Below are positions 34,084 through 48,763 of a stretch of 64,000 bases of DNA, one piece after another. The stretch's first letter is position 1; every line of letters starts with the position of its first letter. Location of the stretch: positions 62,001 to 126,000 of the forward strand of contig NZ_JAUZQF010000027.1 of NCBI RefSeq assembly GCF_030718205.1. The letters are read 5' to 3'. The notes under the pieces were generated by a model. It did no database searches. It was not told the DNA's origin and saw only the letters and a program-made list of their open reading frames with translations. Source of the DNA: Nonomuraea turcica. GTDB lineage: Bacteria; Actinomycetota; Actinomycetes; Streptosporangiales; Streptosporangiaceae. The position numbers and the translations under genes were made by a program.

Positions 34084-34997
34084 GCAGCGCCGTTCTGTTC
34101 GATGCACCGGGGCCGCGCGCCCGGGTCCGCAACGGCCTCCTCACGGTCGCCAGCGTCGTGGCGGTCGCCGCCGTCCTGTATGGCATTTATGCCGGTTTCG
34201 ACGCCAAGGGTCAGTGGGAAGCCAAGATCTGGCAGCCGTTCCTGGAATGGGACACCTGGCTGAACTTCATCATCCCCGGCCTGATCGGCACACTCCGGGC
34301 CGCCGCGGTCGCCGCGGTGCTGGCTCTGCTCTTCGGCGCGATCTTCGGCCTGGCCAGGCTCTCCGACCACGCCTGGATTCGGGTCCCGGCCGGCGTGGTG
34401 GTCGAGGTCTTCCGGGCCATCCCGCTGTTGCTGCTGATCTTCTTCATCTTCTACCTCGCACCCGCGGTGGTGGGCGGCGGCGACTACACCTTCATCGCTG
34501 TGGTCCTGGGCCTGACCTTCTACAACGGCTCGGTGCTGGCCGAGGTGGTCAGGGCCGGGGTGAACGCGGTACCGAAGGGCCAGTCCGAGGCCGCGTACGC
34601 GGTCGGCATGCGCAAGAACCAGGTCATGCGGCTCGTGCTGCTGCCGCAGGGCGTCACGGCGATGATGCCGGCGATCGTCAGCCAGCTCGTGGTCCTGCTG
34701 AAGGACACCGCGCTCGGCTACATCATCGCCTACGTCGACCTGCTCAACACCGGCTTCAAGATCCTGCCCGCCGCGTTCTTCGGCTCGCTGATCCCGGCGG
34801 CGATCGTCATCGGCATCATCTATGTGGCGCTCAACATGGCGCTGAGCTACATGGCCACCTGGCTGGAGCGGCGTAGCAGGCGCAGCCGCAGGACCGCTGC
34901 CCGGCCCGTCGCGGCGCCCGGCTCGGCCGCCGTCGGCATCGGCGCCGGCGAGGGCACCGAGGGCGGCGGCGTGGCGCCCGACCGTCCCGTGGAGTGA
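34080..34997 (+). CDS. gluD: Glutamate ABC transporter permease
   Basis: 305 aa. An extra N-terminal helix at about 20-39 and a hydrophilic C-terminal tail of about 40 residues flank the transport domain, which has the EAA loop KGQSEAAYAVGMRKNQVM. ATG 34080 overlaps the gluC stop by 4 bp (ATGA). Partner of gluC in the membrane channel. The operon ends with a hairpin directly after its stop. Confidence 0.9.
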   Translation: MSSAVLFDAPGPRARVRNGLLTVASVVAVAAVLYGIYAGFDAKGQWEAKIWQPFLEWDTWLNFIIPGLIGTLRAAAVAAVLALLFGAIFGLARLSDHAWIRVPAGVVVEVFRAIPLLLLIFFIFYLAPAVVGGGDYTFIAVVLGLTFYNGSVLAEVVRAGVNAVPKGQSEAAYAVGMRKNQVMRLVLLPQGVTAMMPAIVSQLVVLLKDTALGYIIAYVDLLNTGFKILPAAFFGSLIPAAIVIGIIYVALNMALSYMATWLERRSRRSRRTAARPVAAPGSAAVGIGAGEGTEGGGVAPDRPVE

Positions 34998-34999
34998 CC

Positions 35000-35026
35000 G
35001 GGCGGCGGGCCTTCCGCCCGCTGCCC
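35000..35026 (+). terminator. Hairpin after gluD
   Basis: GGGCGGCGGGC (35000-35010) pairs with GCCCGCTGCCC (35016-35026), 11 bp with one G-T pair and a 5-base loop, starting three bases after the gluD stop. No T run follows, as usual in this GC range. Confidence 0.65.
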
Positions 35027-35037
35027 GTGTACCCGTA

Positions 35038-35087
35038 AAACGCCAAGAAACGTCCATATTTCGGGTAAGGCCGGTTTCCTGGCGTTT
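35038..35087. promoter_or_regulatory. 14-bp inverted repeat upstream of the second glutamate-binding protein
   Basis: AAACGCCAAGAAAC (35038-35051) and GTTTCCTGGCGTTT (35074-35087) are complementary at 13 of 14 positions with a 22-bp spacer, ending 22 bp before the ATG at 35110. It could be an operator or, if transcribed, a hairpin. The unusually AT-rich context is consistent with a promoter. Confidence 0.6.
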
Positions 35088-35109
35088 CCCAGCGCACACA
35101 CTCGTAACC

Positions 35110-35955
35110 ATGCTGGGGGCGGCGTTCGCGTGTGCGGCCATGGTAGTGACCCTGGCCGCATGCCAAGGCGGGGGCGCGTACTCGACCGTCGTGGAGAAGA
35201 TCAGAGGCGCCAAGAGAGTCGTCGTCGGCACCAAATGGGACCAGCCGAGCCTCGGGCTGAAGACCGGCGCCGGCGACCCTCAGGGCTTCGACGTGGACGT
35301 CGCCAGATACGTCGTCAAGGCACTGGCCGGCGGCGAGGACGTGCAGATCACCTGGCGGGAGTCGCCTTCGTCCACCCGCGAGGCGCTGCTCCAGAACGGC
35401 ACCGTGGACATGATCTTCGCCACCTACGCCATCACCGAGGCCCGCAAGCGCCACGTGACCTTCGGCGGGCCCTACGTGCTCGTCGAGCAGGACACGATGG
35501 TCCGCGCCGACAACACCACCATCAAGAAGGTGACCGATCTTCGGCACAAGCGCATCTGCCTGGCGGAGGGGTCGAACTCGTACCGGCGGATCGTGGACCC
35601 GCCACCGGACGGCATGCTGGATCTGCCGGCGAAGCTGGTGCCCACGAGAAACTACTCCGAGTGCGTGAGCAAGCTCGCCTCCGGCCGGCTCGACGCAGTC
35701 AGCACCCAGAACTTGATCCTGGCCGGGTTCGCCGAGGCCGAGCCCGGCCGGTTCAAACTGCTCAACGACCCCTTCTTCCAGGAGAAGTGGGGTGTGGGGC
35801 TGAAGATGGGCGACACCGCCACCTGTGAGGCCGTCAACCGGGCGATCATCGAGATGTGGCGGGACGGCACGGCCACGAGGCTGCTGCACAAGTGGTTCGG
35901 CAGGACGGGGCTCAGGCTGCCCTCGTCCCTCCCACGGGCCGAGGGATGCCCCTGA
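35110..35955 (+). CDS. GluB-like substrate-binding lipoprotein (tandem paralogue)
   Basis: 281 aa, a close paralogue of gluB: it shares VVGTKWDQPSLGLK, LQNGTVD, SNSY and DPPPDG, with the same lipoprotein layout (TLAACQ). Several positions have drifted (for example RHVTFGGPYVLVEQD instead of KVTFGGPYVVAHQD), so ligand preference may differ. It has no permease or ATPase of its own and could feed the GluCD channel. Preceded by its own inverted repeat and separated from gluD by a terminator, suggesting separate control. Confidence 0.88.
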   Translation: MLGAAFACAAMVVTLAACQGGGAYSTVVEKIRGAKRVVVGTKWDQPSLGLKTGAGDPQGFDVDVARYVVKALAGGEDVQITWRESPSSTREALLQNGTVDMIFATYAITEARKRHVTFGGPYVLVEQDTMVRADNTTIKKVTDLRHKRICLAEGSNSYRRIVDPPPDGMLDLPAKLVPTRNYSECVSKLASGRLDAVSTQNLILAGFAEAEPGRFKLLNDPFFQEKWGVGLKMGDTATCEAVNRAIIEMWRDGTATRLLHKWFGRTGLRLPSSLPRAEGCP

Positions 35956-36004
35956 TCTCGGGGGACCGCCCGCACGCTCGGCGATCTTCCGGCAGGATGC
36001 GGGT

Positions 36005-37846
36005 ATGCCTTTCTGGCCCTCCCCCATTTCGACCAGAGACGTGGCGGGTTCGGGCGTGCGTCCCGCCTGGCCGGCGGCCCAGGACGGCCGGGTGTGGTGG
36101 ACGGAGGAGCGCCCTGGTGAGGGCGGGCGCACCACGCTCATGTGCCGGGCCGCCGATGGCACCTGCCGTGAGCTGCTTCCTGCGCCCTGGAGCGCGCACA
36201 CCAGGGTCCACGAGGACGGCGGCCGCCCCTACGCCGTGACCCCTGCGGGTGACGTGGTCTTCGCCAACCACGAGGATCAGCGCCTCTACCTTCTGGGAGA
36301 TAACGGCGAGCCGAAACCTCTCACACCGGAGGGCTGCCGCTACGCCGACCTGCTGGTCCACGACGGCCAGGTGTGGTGCGTACGCGAGCGGCACGCCGAG
36401 GACGGCAAGGTCACCCGGGCCGTGGTGTCGGTCCCGCTGGACGGCGGCGACGTCCGCGAATGGGCCACCGGTTGCGACTTCTACGCCTCTCCCGCCATTT
36501 CGCCCGACGGGCGGCATCTGGCCTACGTCTGCTGGAACCATCCACGCAGACCATGGGACGGCACCGAGCTACGCGTCACCTCCCTGTCGGGCGGAGACGC
36601 GTGGACCGTGCGGGGCGGCGCGTCGGAGTCCGTGCTGGCGCCTGCGTGGAAGAACGACTCCCGCCTCTACCTCGTCTCCGACTCCTCCGGCTGGTGGAAC
36701 CTCTACGAGGTCGGCCTGCACGGCGACGGCGCGCAGGCGCTCTGCCCGGCAGAAGAGGAGTTCACCCCTGCGCCGCGGCTCCTGGGCGGCAGGCCGTACA
36801 CCGTGCTCGGGGATGGGCGGCTGGCCGTCCTGCACGGGCACGCCGACCTGCGTCTGGGCATGCTCGACCCGGCGTCGGGCAGGCTCACCGACCTCGACGT
36901 GCCCTACCGCGGGTGGGACGGGACACTGGCCGCTGACGGCGCGACCGTGACCGGGATCGCCTACGCCCCCACCGTTCCCCGGACCGTCGTCAGCGTGGAC
37001 ACTCCCTCGGGCCGGAGCCGGGCGCTGCGGCAGGACATCGAGCGGTTGCCGGACCCGGCCTTCCTGCCCGTGCCGCAGGCGGTGCGGGTGCCGCGCTCGG
37101 GCGAGGACACTCACGCCTTCCTCTACCCGCCGTACGATCCGGCCGCCGAGGGCGGAGTGCCGCCCTACGTGATCTTCGTGCACGGGGGGCCGGTCGCGCA
37201 CGCCGACACCGCGCTCGATCTGGAGAAGGCGTTCCTGACCTCGCGCGGCATCGGCGTGCTCGACCTCAACTACAGCGGCTCGACGGGCTATGGAAGGGCC
37301 TACCGTGAGCGGCTGAAGGGGCAGTGGGGACTGCTGGACGTCGCGGACACGCTCGCCGCCGCCGCATGGCTGGCCGCCGAGGGCCTGGCCGACCCTGCCA
37401 GAATCGCGGTACGCGGTGGGAGCGCGGGCGGCTGGACCGTGATGGCCGCCTGCTGCCGGTCCGATGTGTTCGCCGGCGGCGTGGCGTACTACGGCATCAG
37501 CATGCTGGGCCCGCTCGCCGCGCACACCCACGACTTCGCCTCACGTTACGTGGAGTGGCTGGTCGGACCGGAAGACCCGCAGGTCTACGCCGCTCGCGAG
37601 CCGCTCGCCCTCGTCGAGGGCGTCTCCTGCCCCATGCTGTTGATGCAGGGGCTCGACGATCCCGTGGTGCCGCCTGAGCAGTCCGAGGCCTTCGCCGACG
37701 CGCTGTCAGAGCGTGGGGTCGCCTGCACGTATCTCGCCTTCGACGGCGAGTCGCACGGTTTCCGCCGCACCGAGACCCGCACCGCCGCCCTGGCCGCCGA
37801 ACTGGCCTTCTACCAGCAGATCTTCACCGTAACGGCTAATTACTGA
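36005..37846 (+). CDS. S9-family serine peptidase (prolyl-oligopeptidase type)
   Basis: 613 aa. The N-terminal 350 residues are a beta-propeller (FYASPAISPDGRHLAYVCWN). The C-terminal alpha/beta-hydrolase has the nucleophile Ser473 in GGSAGGWT, Asp in GLDDPVVP (551/552) and His584 in GESHGF. Such enzymes cut short peptides, often acylaminoacyl or dipeptidyl substrates. No signal peptide, so cytosolic. The start is ATG 36005, the first with the family N-terminus. Confidence 0.9.
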   Translation: MPFWPSPISTRDVAGSGVRPAWPAAQDGRVWWTEERPGEGGRTTLMCRAADGTCRELLPAPWSAHTRVHEDGGRPYAVTPAGDVVFANHEDQRLYLLGDNGEPKPLTPEGCRYADLLVHDGQVWCVRERHAEDGKVTRAVVSVPLDGGDVREWATGCDFYASPAISPDGRHLAYVCWNHPRRPWDGTELRVTSLSGGDAWTVRGGASESVLAPAWKNDSRLYLVSDSSGWWNLYEVGLHGDGAQALCPAEEEFTPAPRLLGGRPYTVLGDGRLAVLHGHADLRLGMLDPASGRLTDLDVPYRGWDGTLAADGATVTGIAYAPTVPRTVVSVDTPSGRSRALRQDIERLPDPAFLPVPQAVRVPRSGEDTHAFLYPPYDPAAEGGVPPYVIFVHGGPVAHADTALDLEKAFLTSRGIGVLDLNYSGSTGYGRAYRERLKGQWGLLDVADTLAAAAWLAAEGLADPARIAVRGGSAGGWTVMAACCRSDVFAGGVAYYGISMLGPLAAHTHDFASRYVEWLVGPEDPQVYAAREPLALVEGVSCPMLLMQGLDDPVVPPEQSEAFADALSERGVACTYLAFDGESHGFRRTETRTAALAAELAFYQQIFTVTANY

Positions 37847-37874
37847 ACGGGCTCATGCTCAAGGGGCTCAATGG

Positions 37875-39494
37875 TCAACGGGCGAACTCCGTGGCGCGCG
37901 ACTCCCGTACGACCGTGATCCGGATCTGCCCGGGGTAGGTGAGCTCCTCCTCCACCTGCTTGGCCACGTCTCTGGCGATCACTTGGGCCTGGATGTCGTC
38001 GATCGCGTCCGGCTTGACCATGACCCGGATCTCCCGCCCGGCCTGCATGGCGAACACCTTCTCCACGCCCTCGTACGACTGCGCGATCTCCTCCAGCCGC
38101 TCCAGCCGCTTGACGTATGCCTCCAGGGACTCGCGGCGGGCGCCGGGCCGGCTGCCGCTGATCGCGTCGGCGGCCTGCGTGAGCACCGCTTCGACGGTGC
38201 GTACCTCGACCTCGTTGTGGTGCGCCTCGATGGCGTGCACCACGTCCTCCTCCTCGCCGTAGCGGCGGGCGATCTCCGCGCCGATCAGCGCGTGGCTGCC
38301 CTCGACCTCGTGCGTGAGCGCCTTGCCGATGTCGTGCAAGAGGGCGCAGCGCTTCATCAGCGTCTGGTTCATCTTCAGCTCGGCGGCCATGATCCCGGCG
38401 ATGTGCGCGGACTCGATGAGGTGCTTCAGCACGTTCTGCCCGTACGAGGTGCGGTATCTCAGCTGGCCGAGCAGCAGCGTCAGCTCCGGATGCATGTCGG
38501 TGATGCCCAGCTCCACCAGGGCGTCCTCACCGGCCCGCGCGCACAGGTCCTGCACCTCCTGGCGGCTGCGGTCGTGCGCCTCCTCGATGCGCTGCGGATG
38601 GATGCGACCGTCGAGCACGAGCTTCTCCAGCGTGAGCCGCGCCGTCTCCCGCCGGACCGGGTCGAAACAGGACAACAGCACGGCCTCGGGGGTGTCGTCG
38701 ATGATGAGATTCACCCCGGTGGTCGACTCGAAGGCCCGGATGTTGCGGCCCTCGCGGCCGATGATGCGGCCCTTCATCTCGTCTCCGGGCAGGTGCAGCA
38801 CGCTGACGACCGACTCCGCGGTCTGCTCCGCCGCGACCCGCTGCACGGCCAGCGTCACGATCTTGGTCGCCCGCTTCTCGCCCTCCATGCGGGCATCGCC
38901 CTCGATCTCTCTGACGATCAGCGCGGCCTCGCGCTTGGCCTGGTTTTCGATCTCCTTGACCAGCTCGGACTTGGCCTGGTCGGTGGTCAGCCCGGCGACC
39001 CGCTCCAAGATGACCCGGCGCTGCTCCTCGACCTGGAGCAACTCCTCGCGCCGGTCGGCGAGCTCGATCTCGGTCTCGGCCAGTTTCCTGTCCCGCTCGG
39101 TCTGCCGTCTGGCCTCCTCATCCAGCCGCTGCTCCCGCTCGGCCAGCCTGGCCTCCCGGCGTTCGAGGTCGGCACGCAGCTCCTTGAGCTCGGACTTGAG
39201 TATCCGGCTCTCCTGCTCGACCTCGCGGCGCATCTGCGCGGCGCTCTCGGCGGCCGCCTCCGACCTGCGCAGGATCTCATCGGCGTCGGTCTCCGCCTTG
39301 TGGCGGATCTCCCGCGCCTCCTCACGTGCCTGCTCGATCTCCTCGTGCACGGCCTGCAGCTGCTCGGGGCTCGGCTTGGCCCCCGCTTTCGGTACGCTGC
39401 CGGAGGTGCGGCGTATGACGACGAGAAGCGCGACGATCATCCCGAACGCGAGCACGAGCACCGCCACCATCAGCACCACGACCAGCGGCCCCAT
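37875..39494 (-). CDS. rny: Ribonuclease Y
   Basis: 539 aa. N-terminal membrane helix (about 4-27), a long charged coiled coil (about 40-220), a KH domain with GRIIGREGRNIRAFE, and an HD domain with LLHDIGKALTHE and IEAHHNE. It is the membrane-bound endonuclease that starts mRNA decay in many Gram-positives. GAGGAGGGC upstream of ATG 39494 fits as ribosome-binding site. Convergent with the S9 peptidase gene. In many actinobacteria it lies near recA-recX, as here. Confidence 0.95.
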   Translation of the reverse strand: MGPLVVVLMVAVLVLAFGMIVALLVVIRRTSGSVPKAGAKPSPEQLQAVHEEIEQAREEAREIRHKAETDADEILRRSEAAAESAAQMRREVEQESRILKSELKELRADLERREARLAEREQRLDEEARRQTERDRKLAETEIELADRREELLQVEEQRRVILERVAGLTTDQAKSELVKEIENQAKREAALIVREIEGDARMEGEKRATKIVTLAVQRVAAEQTAESVVSVLHLPGDEMKGRIIGREGRNIRAFESTTGVNLIIDDTPEAVLLSCFDPVRRETARLTLEKLVLDGRIHPQRIEEAHDRSRQEVQDLCARAGEDALVELGITDMHPELTLLLGQLRYRTSYGQNVLKHLIESAHIAGIMAAELKMNQTLMKRCALLHDIGKALTHEVEGSHALIGAEIARRYGEEEDVVHAIEAHHNEVEVRTVEAVLTQAADAISGSRPGARRESLEAYVKRLERLEEIAQSYEGVEKVFAMQAGREIRVMVKPDAIDDIQAQVIARDVAKQVEEELTYPGQIRITVVRESRATEFAR

Positions 39495-40019
39495 GTGCGC
39501 CCCGCCCTCCTCGCGTCGTCAACACCTCATAACGCGGACCCAAACATGGGAGGGGTCACAAGCGCGCCACGCAGAGCCCGTTCGGCGCCGGGATCGATGT
39601 CAAGCCAAGGCTGACCGGGCGACGACTGGGACAGCCGACACCTTGCCCGCCTCGATCAACCAAGCTCGTTCGTCCGTCGTTCACCGGTATGGCAATCCGC
39701 GCTGCGCGGAGTAACTCCCTCACTGCCGTCGAGGTTATGCGTCGAACTGGTCACGAGCAAGCAAACGCACCATCAAGCGTGTCTTACAGGCCTGCAGCTC
39801 CACATTCGACCCAATCTCCCCCATTAATGCCGGTATTGCCCCCATCCGAGCCTGTCAGCCCCCTACGACCAGGCATTCCGGGGACCACGGCGATGGTGGG
39901 TGACCTGGTCCGACACAGCCACACCGGGGGTCCCAATCCCTGCGAAAGAGCCGAAAAAGGTGAACGAAACGCAAACTCCCGATCTTTGCCCTGGGAGGGA
40001 GAGAGCGGAGCGCCAGAGG
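39495..40019. other. 525-bp intergenic stretch between recX and rny
   Basis: No supported gene. It must carry the rny promoter, and the recX-recA transcript would end here. I see no convincing hairpin with T run, tRNA or riboswitch. Base composition is less GC-rich around 39680-39840. Confidence 0.55.
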
Positions 40020-41216
40020 TCAGGGGAAGTCAGCTTCGAGATCGATGCCTTCCTCCTCCAGGGCTTCCCGGATGACGCGGTAGGCCACGCCGGAGGAGTA
40101 GCCCTTGCGGGCGAGCATGCCCGCGAGACGGCGGGTGCGCGTCTGCGGGTCCAGGGATCGGGTGGCGGCGAGCTTGCGGTCCACCAGCCGACGAGCCGTC
40201 TCCGCCTCCTGGTCGGGATCCAGGCGCTCCACGGCTTCCTTCACCGTGTCGTTGTCCACGCCCCGGTGCCGCAACTCAGCCGCCAGCGCACGTCGGGCCA
40301 GGCCGCGGCCATGATGGCGGGAATCGACCCACGCTTCCGCGAACGCCTCGTCGTTGATCAGGCCCAGCTCGGAGAACCGGCTGAGCACCGCTTCGGCCGC
40401 CTCCGCCGGGACATCCCGTTTGCGCAGGGCCTCGGCGAGCTGGGCTCGCGTCTTGGGAGCCATCGTGAGGAGACGGAGACAGATGGCCCGGGCCACCGAC
40501 TCCGAGTCGGCATCGGGTCCGGCAGGGCTATCAGCGTCGGGTCCCTCAGGCATGCTGCCACGATCCCGTCCGCCCTCAACCTCCCGCCCGCCGGAGCGGC
40601 TCCTCCGCCCTCGTCTCTTGGATCGGCCACCGAAGCCACCGTCGGATCCGCCATCGAAGCGGGCGTCGGATTCGCGGCCTTTACGCGCTCGTTGGGTGCC
40701 GCCGTCCGCCGGCTGCTGTGCGAACCAACTGCTGCCAGCCAGCACTTCGGAGTGCCACCCGCCGTCCCCATGCTTCCCACCTCCGGGTTCTTCCCAGCGG
40801 GACGCCTCATCGCGGGACGCCTCATCGCCAGCGTCTGCTTTGGACGGGCCCGCCTGTCCAGCTGGGGTGTGGGCATAAGAGCCGTCTGCGGCCATGCTCC
40901 TAGCGTCTCTGGCATCGGGGACCTGTGCGTCCTCCCGGGACGGCGCGTTCGCCCCCGAGGGTGGGGATCCGGTAGTAATGGCCTGATCTTCGTCGGGTCC
41001 TGGATCAGAGCCATCAGGTGACGTCTCCGAGGGCTGGAGACGGTTGCGGTGCTCGCGCCATTCTTCTATCGACGGCCAGCCATCCGACGCCGAACGAGCC
41101 AGATCTCGTCCGCGCGACCATGCGTCGTTCGGCGAGCTACCCATAAGCACCCCAGGCGCGCGACTGGTCGGGCCAGGCACCCCGGGGCCGGGGCGCCTGT
41201 GGCCAGTTCGTTTCAC
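40020..41216 (-). CDS. recX: RecX regulatory protein with long disordered N-terminus
   Basis: The last 160 residues are RecX: three-helix repeats such as ICLRLLTMAPKTRAQLAEAL and YSSGVAYRVI. RecX blocks RecA filament extension. The first ~235 residues are hydrophilic, Gly/Ser/Asp-rich low complexity that RecX proteins (150-260 aa) normally lack. The frame opens with GTG 41216, 14 bp after recA, but ATG 41144 (MGSSPNDAW) is equally possible. An ATG at 41220 in another frame gives a natural-looking 27-aa stretch that would join this frame by a one-base shift. The exact start is therefore open. Confidence 0.85.
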   Translation of the reverse strand: MKRTGHRRPGPGVPGPTSRAPGVLMGSSPNDAWSRGRDLARSASDGWPSIEEWREHRNRLQPSETSPDGSDPGPDEDQAITTGSPPSGANAPSREDAQVPDARDARSMAADGSYAHTPAGQAGPSKADAGDEASRDEASRWEEPGGGKHGDGGWHSEVLAGSSWFAQQPADGGTQRARKGRESDARFDGGSDGGFGGRSKRRGRRSRSGGREVEGGRDRGSMPEGPDADSPAGPDADSESVARAICLRLLTMAPKTRAQLAEALRKRDVPAEAAEAVLSRFSELGLINDEAFAEAWVDSRHHGRGLARRALAAELRHRGVDNDTVKEAVERLDPDQEAETARRLVDRKLAATRSLDPQTRTRRLAGMLARKGYSSGVAYRVIREALEEEGIDLEADFP

Positions 41217-41230
41217 TCATGGGCGGACGA

Positions 41231-42322
<1,092 letters not shown>

Positions 42323-42365
42323 GGGAGCTCCCCCTGGAGGGTCGTGGTCCGATCAGTCGAGTGAA

Positions 42366-42388
42366 AAGCTACGGCCTGCCACCGACAT
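42366..42388 (-). promoter_or_regulatory. PafBC-type (RecA-NDp) promoter of recA
   Basis: On the minus strand TGTCGGTG (42387-42380), eight bases, then TAGCTT (42371-42366) matches the actinobacterial TTGTCRGTG-N8-TANNNT element, with one mismatch at the first T. This LexA-independent promoter responds to DNA damage through PafBC in mycobacteria. Predicted leader about 36 bp before the recA ATG. Confidence 0.75.
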
Positions 42389-42438
42389 TTTTCTGCGACT
42401 GCCGGGGAAGACGTGGCTCGGCGTGGTCCCATCGTAGC

Positions 42439-42452
42439 CGAACGACTGTTCG
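42439..42452. promoter_or_regulatory. LexA/SOS box upstream of recA
   Basis: CGAAC-GACT-GTTCG, a perfect palindromic arm pair matching the actinobacterial SOS consensus CGAAC-N4-GTTCG. It is 117 bp before the recA ATG and upstream of the PafBC-type element, so recA likely has two damage-inducible promoters. Confidence 0.85.
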
Positions 42453-42660
42453 ATCACATCAGGAACACGCGGGAACACGGGCCGCCGTCAAACCGGCCGT
42501 CCGCGGGGCGGCGAGGAGGCGCGGGGGCGACCTGGAACAGCTCCGGGCGGGCCGTGCCCCGGGGCGTCCCGATGACATTCACGACGGTTGGCGCCCGCGT
42601 GTTGTCATGCGGGGTGAGCTGGGGAGACTCAGTGCAGGGGCGAGGGTAGGAGGCGGCGAC

Positions 42661-42936
42661 GTGGCGAGCGGCTACACCGGGGAACGGCGCGCTCATCTCG
42701 AGGCACTCGCCGAGTTGCTGCCCAACCAGGGACTGGTGAGCCGCCTGGTGGGCGGTGACGATCCGGTGTTGTGGGTGTGGCATCCGCACACGGGCCGGCA
42801 GACGATCATCTTCGCCACCCCGACGGCCCACGGATGGCAGTTTCTGTGGTCGCGTGGAGGCCGCGGTCGCGCGGACGATCTGGAGCATACGGCCGGTGCG
42901 CTGCGGGAGACCCTGGGCTCAGCGCAGCTTGGGTGA
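42661..42936 (+). CDS. Small conserved actinobacterial protein near recA
   Basis: 91 aa starting with GTG at 42661, preceded by AGGAGG seven bases upstream. The sequence ends in GALRETLG and contains VLWVWHPHTGRQTIIFATPT; a compact alpha/beta protein with four tryptophans and no signal peptide. I know similar small ORFs beside recA in actinomycetes but no function. Its last 18 bp overlap the 3' end of the convergent DUF3046 gene. Confidence 0.6.
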   Translation: MASGYTGERRAHLEALAELLPNQGLVSRLVGGDDPVLWVWHPHTGRQTIIFATPTAHGWQFLWSRGGRGRADDLEHTAGALRETLGSAQLG

Positions 42937-43113
42937 GACGTCCTCCACCTGACAGACGGCCCGCCAGACGGTCTTGGCGCTCTCCCCGTCGTTCAGCGCC
43001 TGCATGACCGTGCGTCCGCCGAGCGGGGCGATCACGTAGTCGCGGGCCCACGACTCGGCGTACGTCTCACCGAAATGAGCCTTCATCCGTCTCCAGAACT
43101 CCGTCAACCGCAT
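42919..43113 (-). CDS. DUF3046-family protein
   Basis: 64 aa beginning MRLTEFWRRMKAHFGETYAE, which is the DUF3046 signature, with GGRTVMQALNDG following. Small, soluble, function unknown; DUF3046 genes usually neighbour recA in actinobacteria, as here. ATG 43113 matches the family N-terminus; the frame is open 23 codons upstream without family match. Overlaps the previous gene by 18 bp at the 3' ends. Confidence 0.85.
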   Translation of the reverse strand: MRLTEFWRRMKAHFGETYAESWARDYVIAPLGGRTVMQALNDGESAKTVWRAVCQVEDVSPKLR

Positions 43114-43157
43114 GGAACCAAGTATGGAATCGCGCGGAGGGTGGGTAAGACAACCGC

Positions 43158-43352
43158 ATGCCAAAGACCGCCAAGTCTTCACCCCCGAAGTCCGCCAAGA
43201 CGAAGGCCAACCGGAGCAGGCGCCGCCGATTACTGCTCACGCTGCGCCTCGCCGTAGAGAAGGAGAAAGCCGAGCGATCAGAGAGGCATGCCGGTATCAG
43301 GCAGGAGCCCCGTGCGGGCAGGCCGCGTACGCGCAGGGCGTCGCGGCGTTAG
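43158..43352 (+). CDS. Possible 64-aa basic protein
   Basis: ATG 43158 opens a 64-residue frame, very rich in Lys/Arg (KTKANRSRRRR near the start, RPRTRRASRR at the end), like a small nucleic-acid-binding protein. GGAGGG lies 16-22 bases upstream, too far for a good ribosome-binding site. It is divergent from the DUF3046 gene and no family is recognised. Codon third positions are only moderately GC-rich, so this may not be a gene. Confidence 0.35.
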   Translation: MPKTAKSSPPKSAKTKANRSRRRRLLLTLRLAVEKEKAERSERHAGIRQEPRAGRPRTRRASRR

Positions 43353-43361
43353 CTCACAAGC

Positions 43362-43850
43362 TCACAACACCCGCGCGCCGTACATCTCACCGAGATGGTC
43401 GGCGAGCAGCTCCAGCCGGGCGCCATCGGGGTCCTTGAAGTAAATGGAGGCGCCGCTCTCTATCTGGTGCGGCACGCCGGCCATCTCCAGCTTCCCGCGC
43501 AACCGCTCCCACGTGGCGGGATCGACCGAGATCGCGATGTGGTGCAGCCCGCCGAGCACCTCCTGGTAGGGGCCCAGGTCGAGCCCGGGGAAGTCGAAGA
43601 ACGCGAGCAGGTTGCCGTTGCCGATGTCGAAGAAGAAGTGGTTCGAGCCTTTGTAGTCGCGGTTCTCGATGATCTCCGTGAGCGGGAACTCCAGGAGGTC
43701 CTGGTAGAACTGGATGGTGCGCTCCACATTGGACGACAGCAGGGCGATGTGGTGCAGCCCGCGCGCGCTGCTCGATGGTCGGCGCGGTAAGACATAGCGC
43801 TGCCTGATTTCCGCTCGGCGGGCTTCGATGGCCGCGTAATCAATGGTCAC
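43362..43850 (-). CDS. VOC-superfamily (glyoxalase-like) protein
   Basis: 162 aa from GTG 43850. LHHIALLSSNVERTIQFYQD and GLHHIAISVDPATW are the two beta-alpha-beta-beta-beta halves of a vicinal-oxygen-chelate domain; the two His and the glutamate in ARLELLADH could bind metal. Substrates in this group range from glyoxal adducts to aromatic rings. The start is uncertain (GTG 43889 is a longer alternative). Divergent from the lhr-type helicase, 89 bp apart. Confidence 0.75.
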   Translation of the reverse strand: MTIDYAAIEARRAEIRQRYVLPRRPSSSARGLHHIALLSSNVERTIQFYQDLLEFPLTEIIENRDYKGSNHFFFDIGNGNLLAFFDFPGLDLGPYQEVLGGLHHIAISVDPATWERLRGKLEMAGVPHQIESGASIYFKDPDGARLELLADHLGEMYGARVL

Positions 43851-43939
43851 GGTCGCTGTATGTCCGCCAGAACCCCGCCTCAATCGCACGCTGCCGCGCC
43901 AATGCGATTTCTGTCGGTCGCGCGAGGCAGTATGTCCTG

Positions 43940-48763
<4,824 letters not shown>

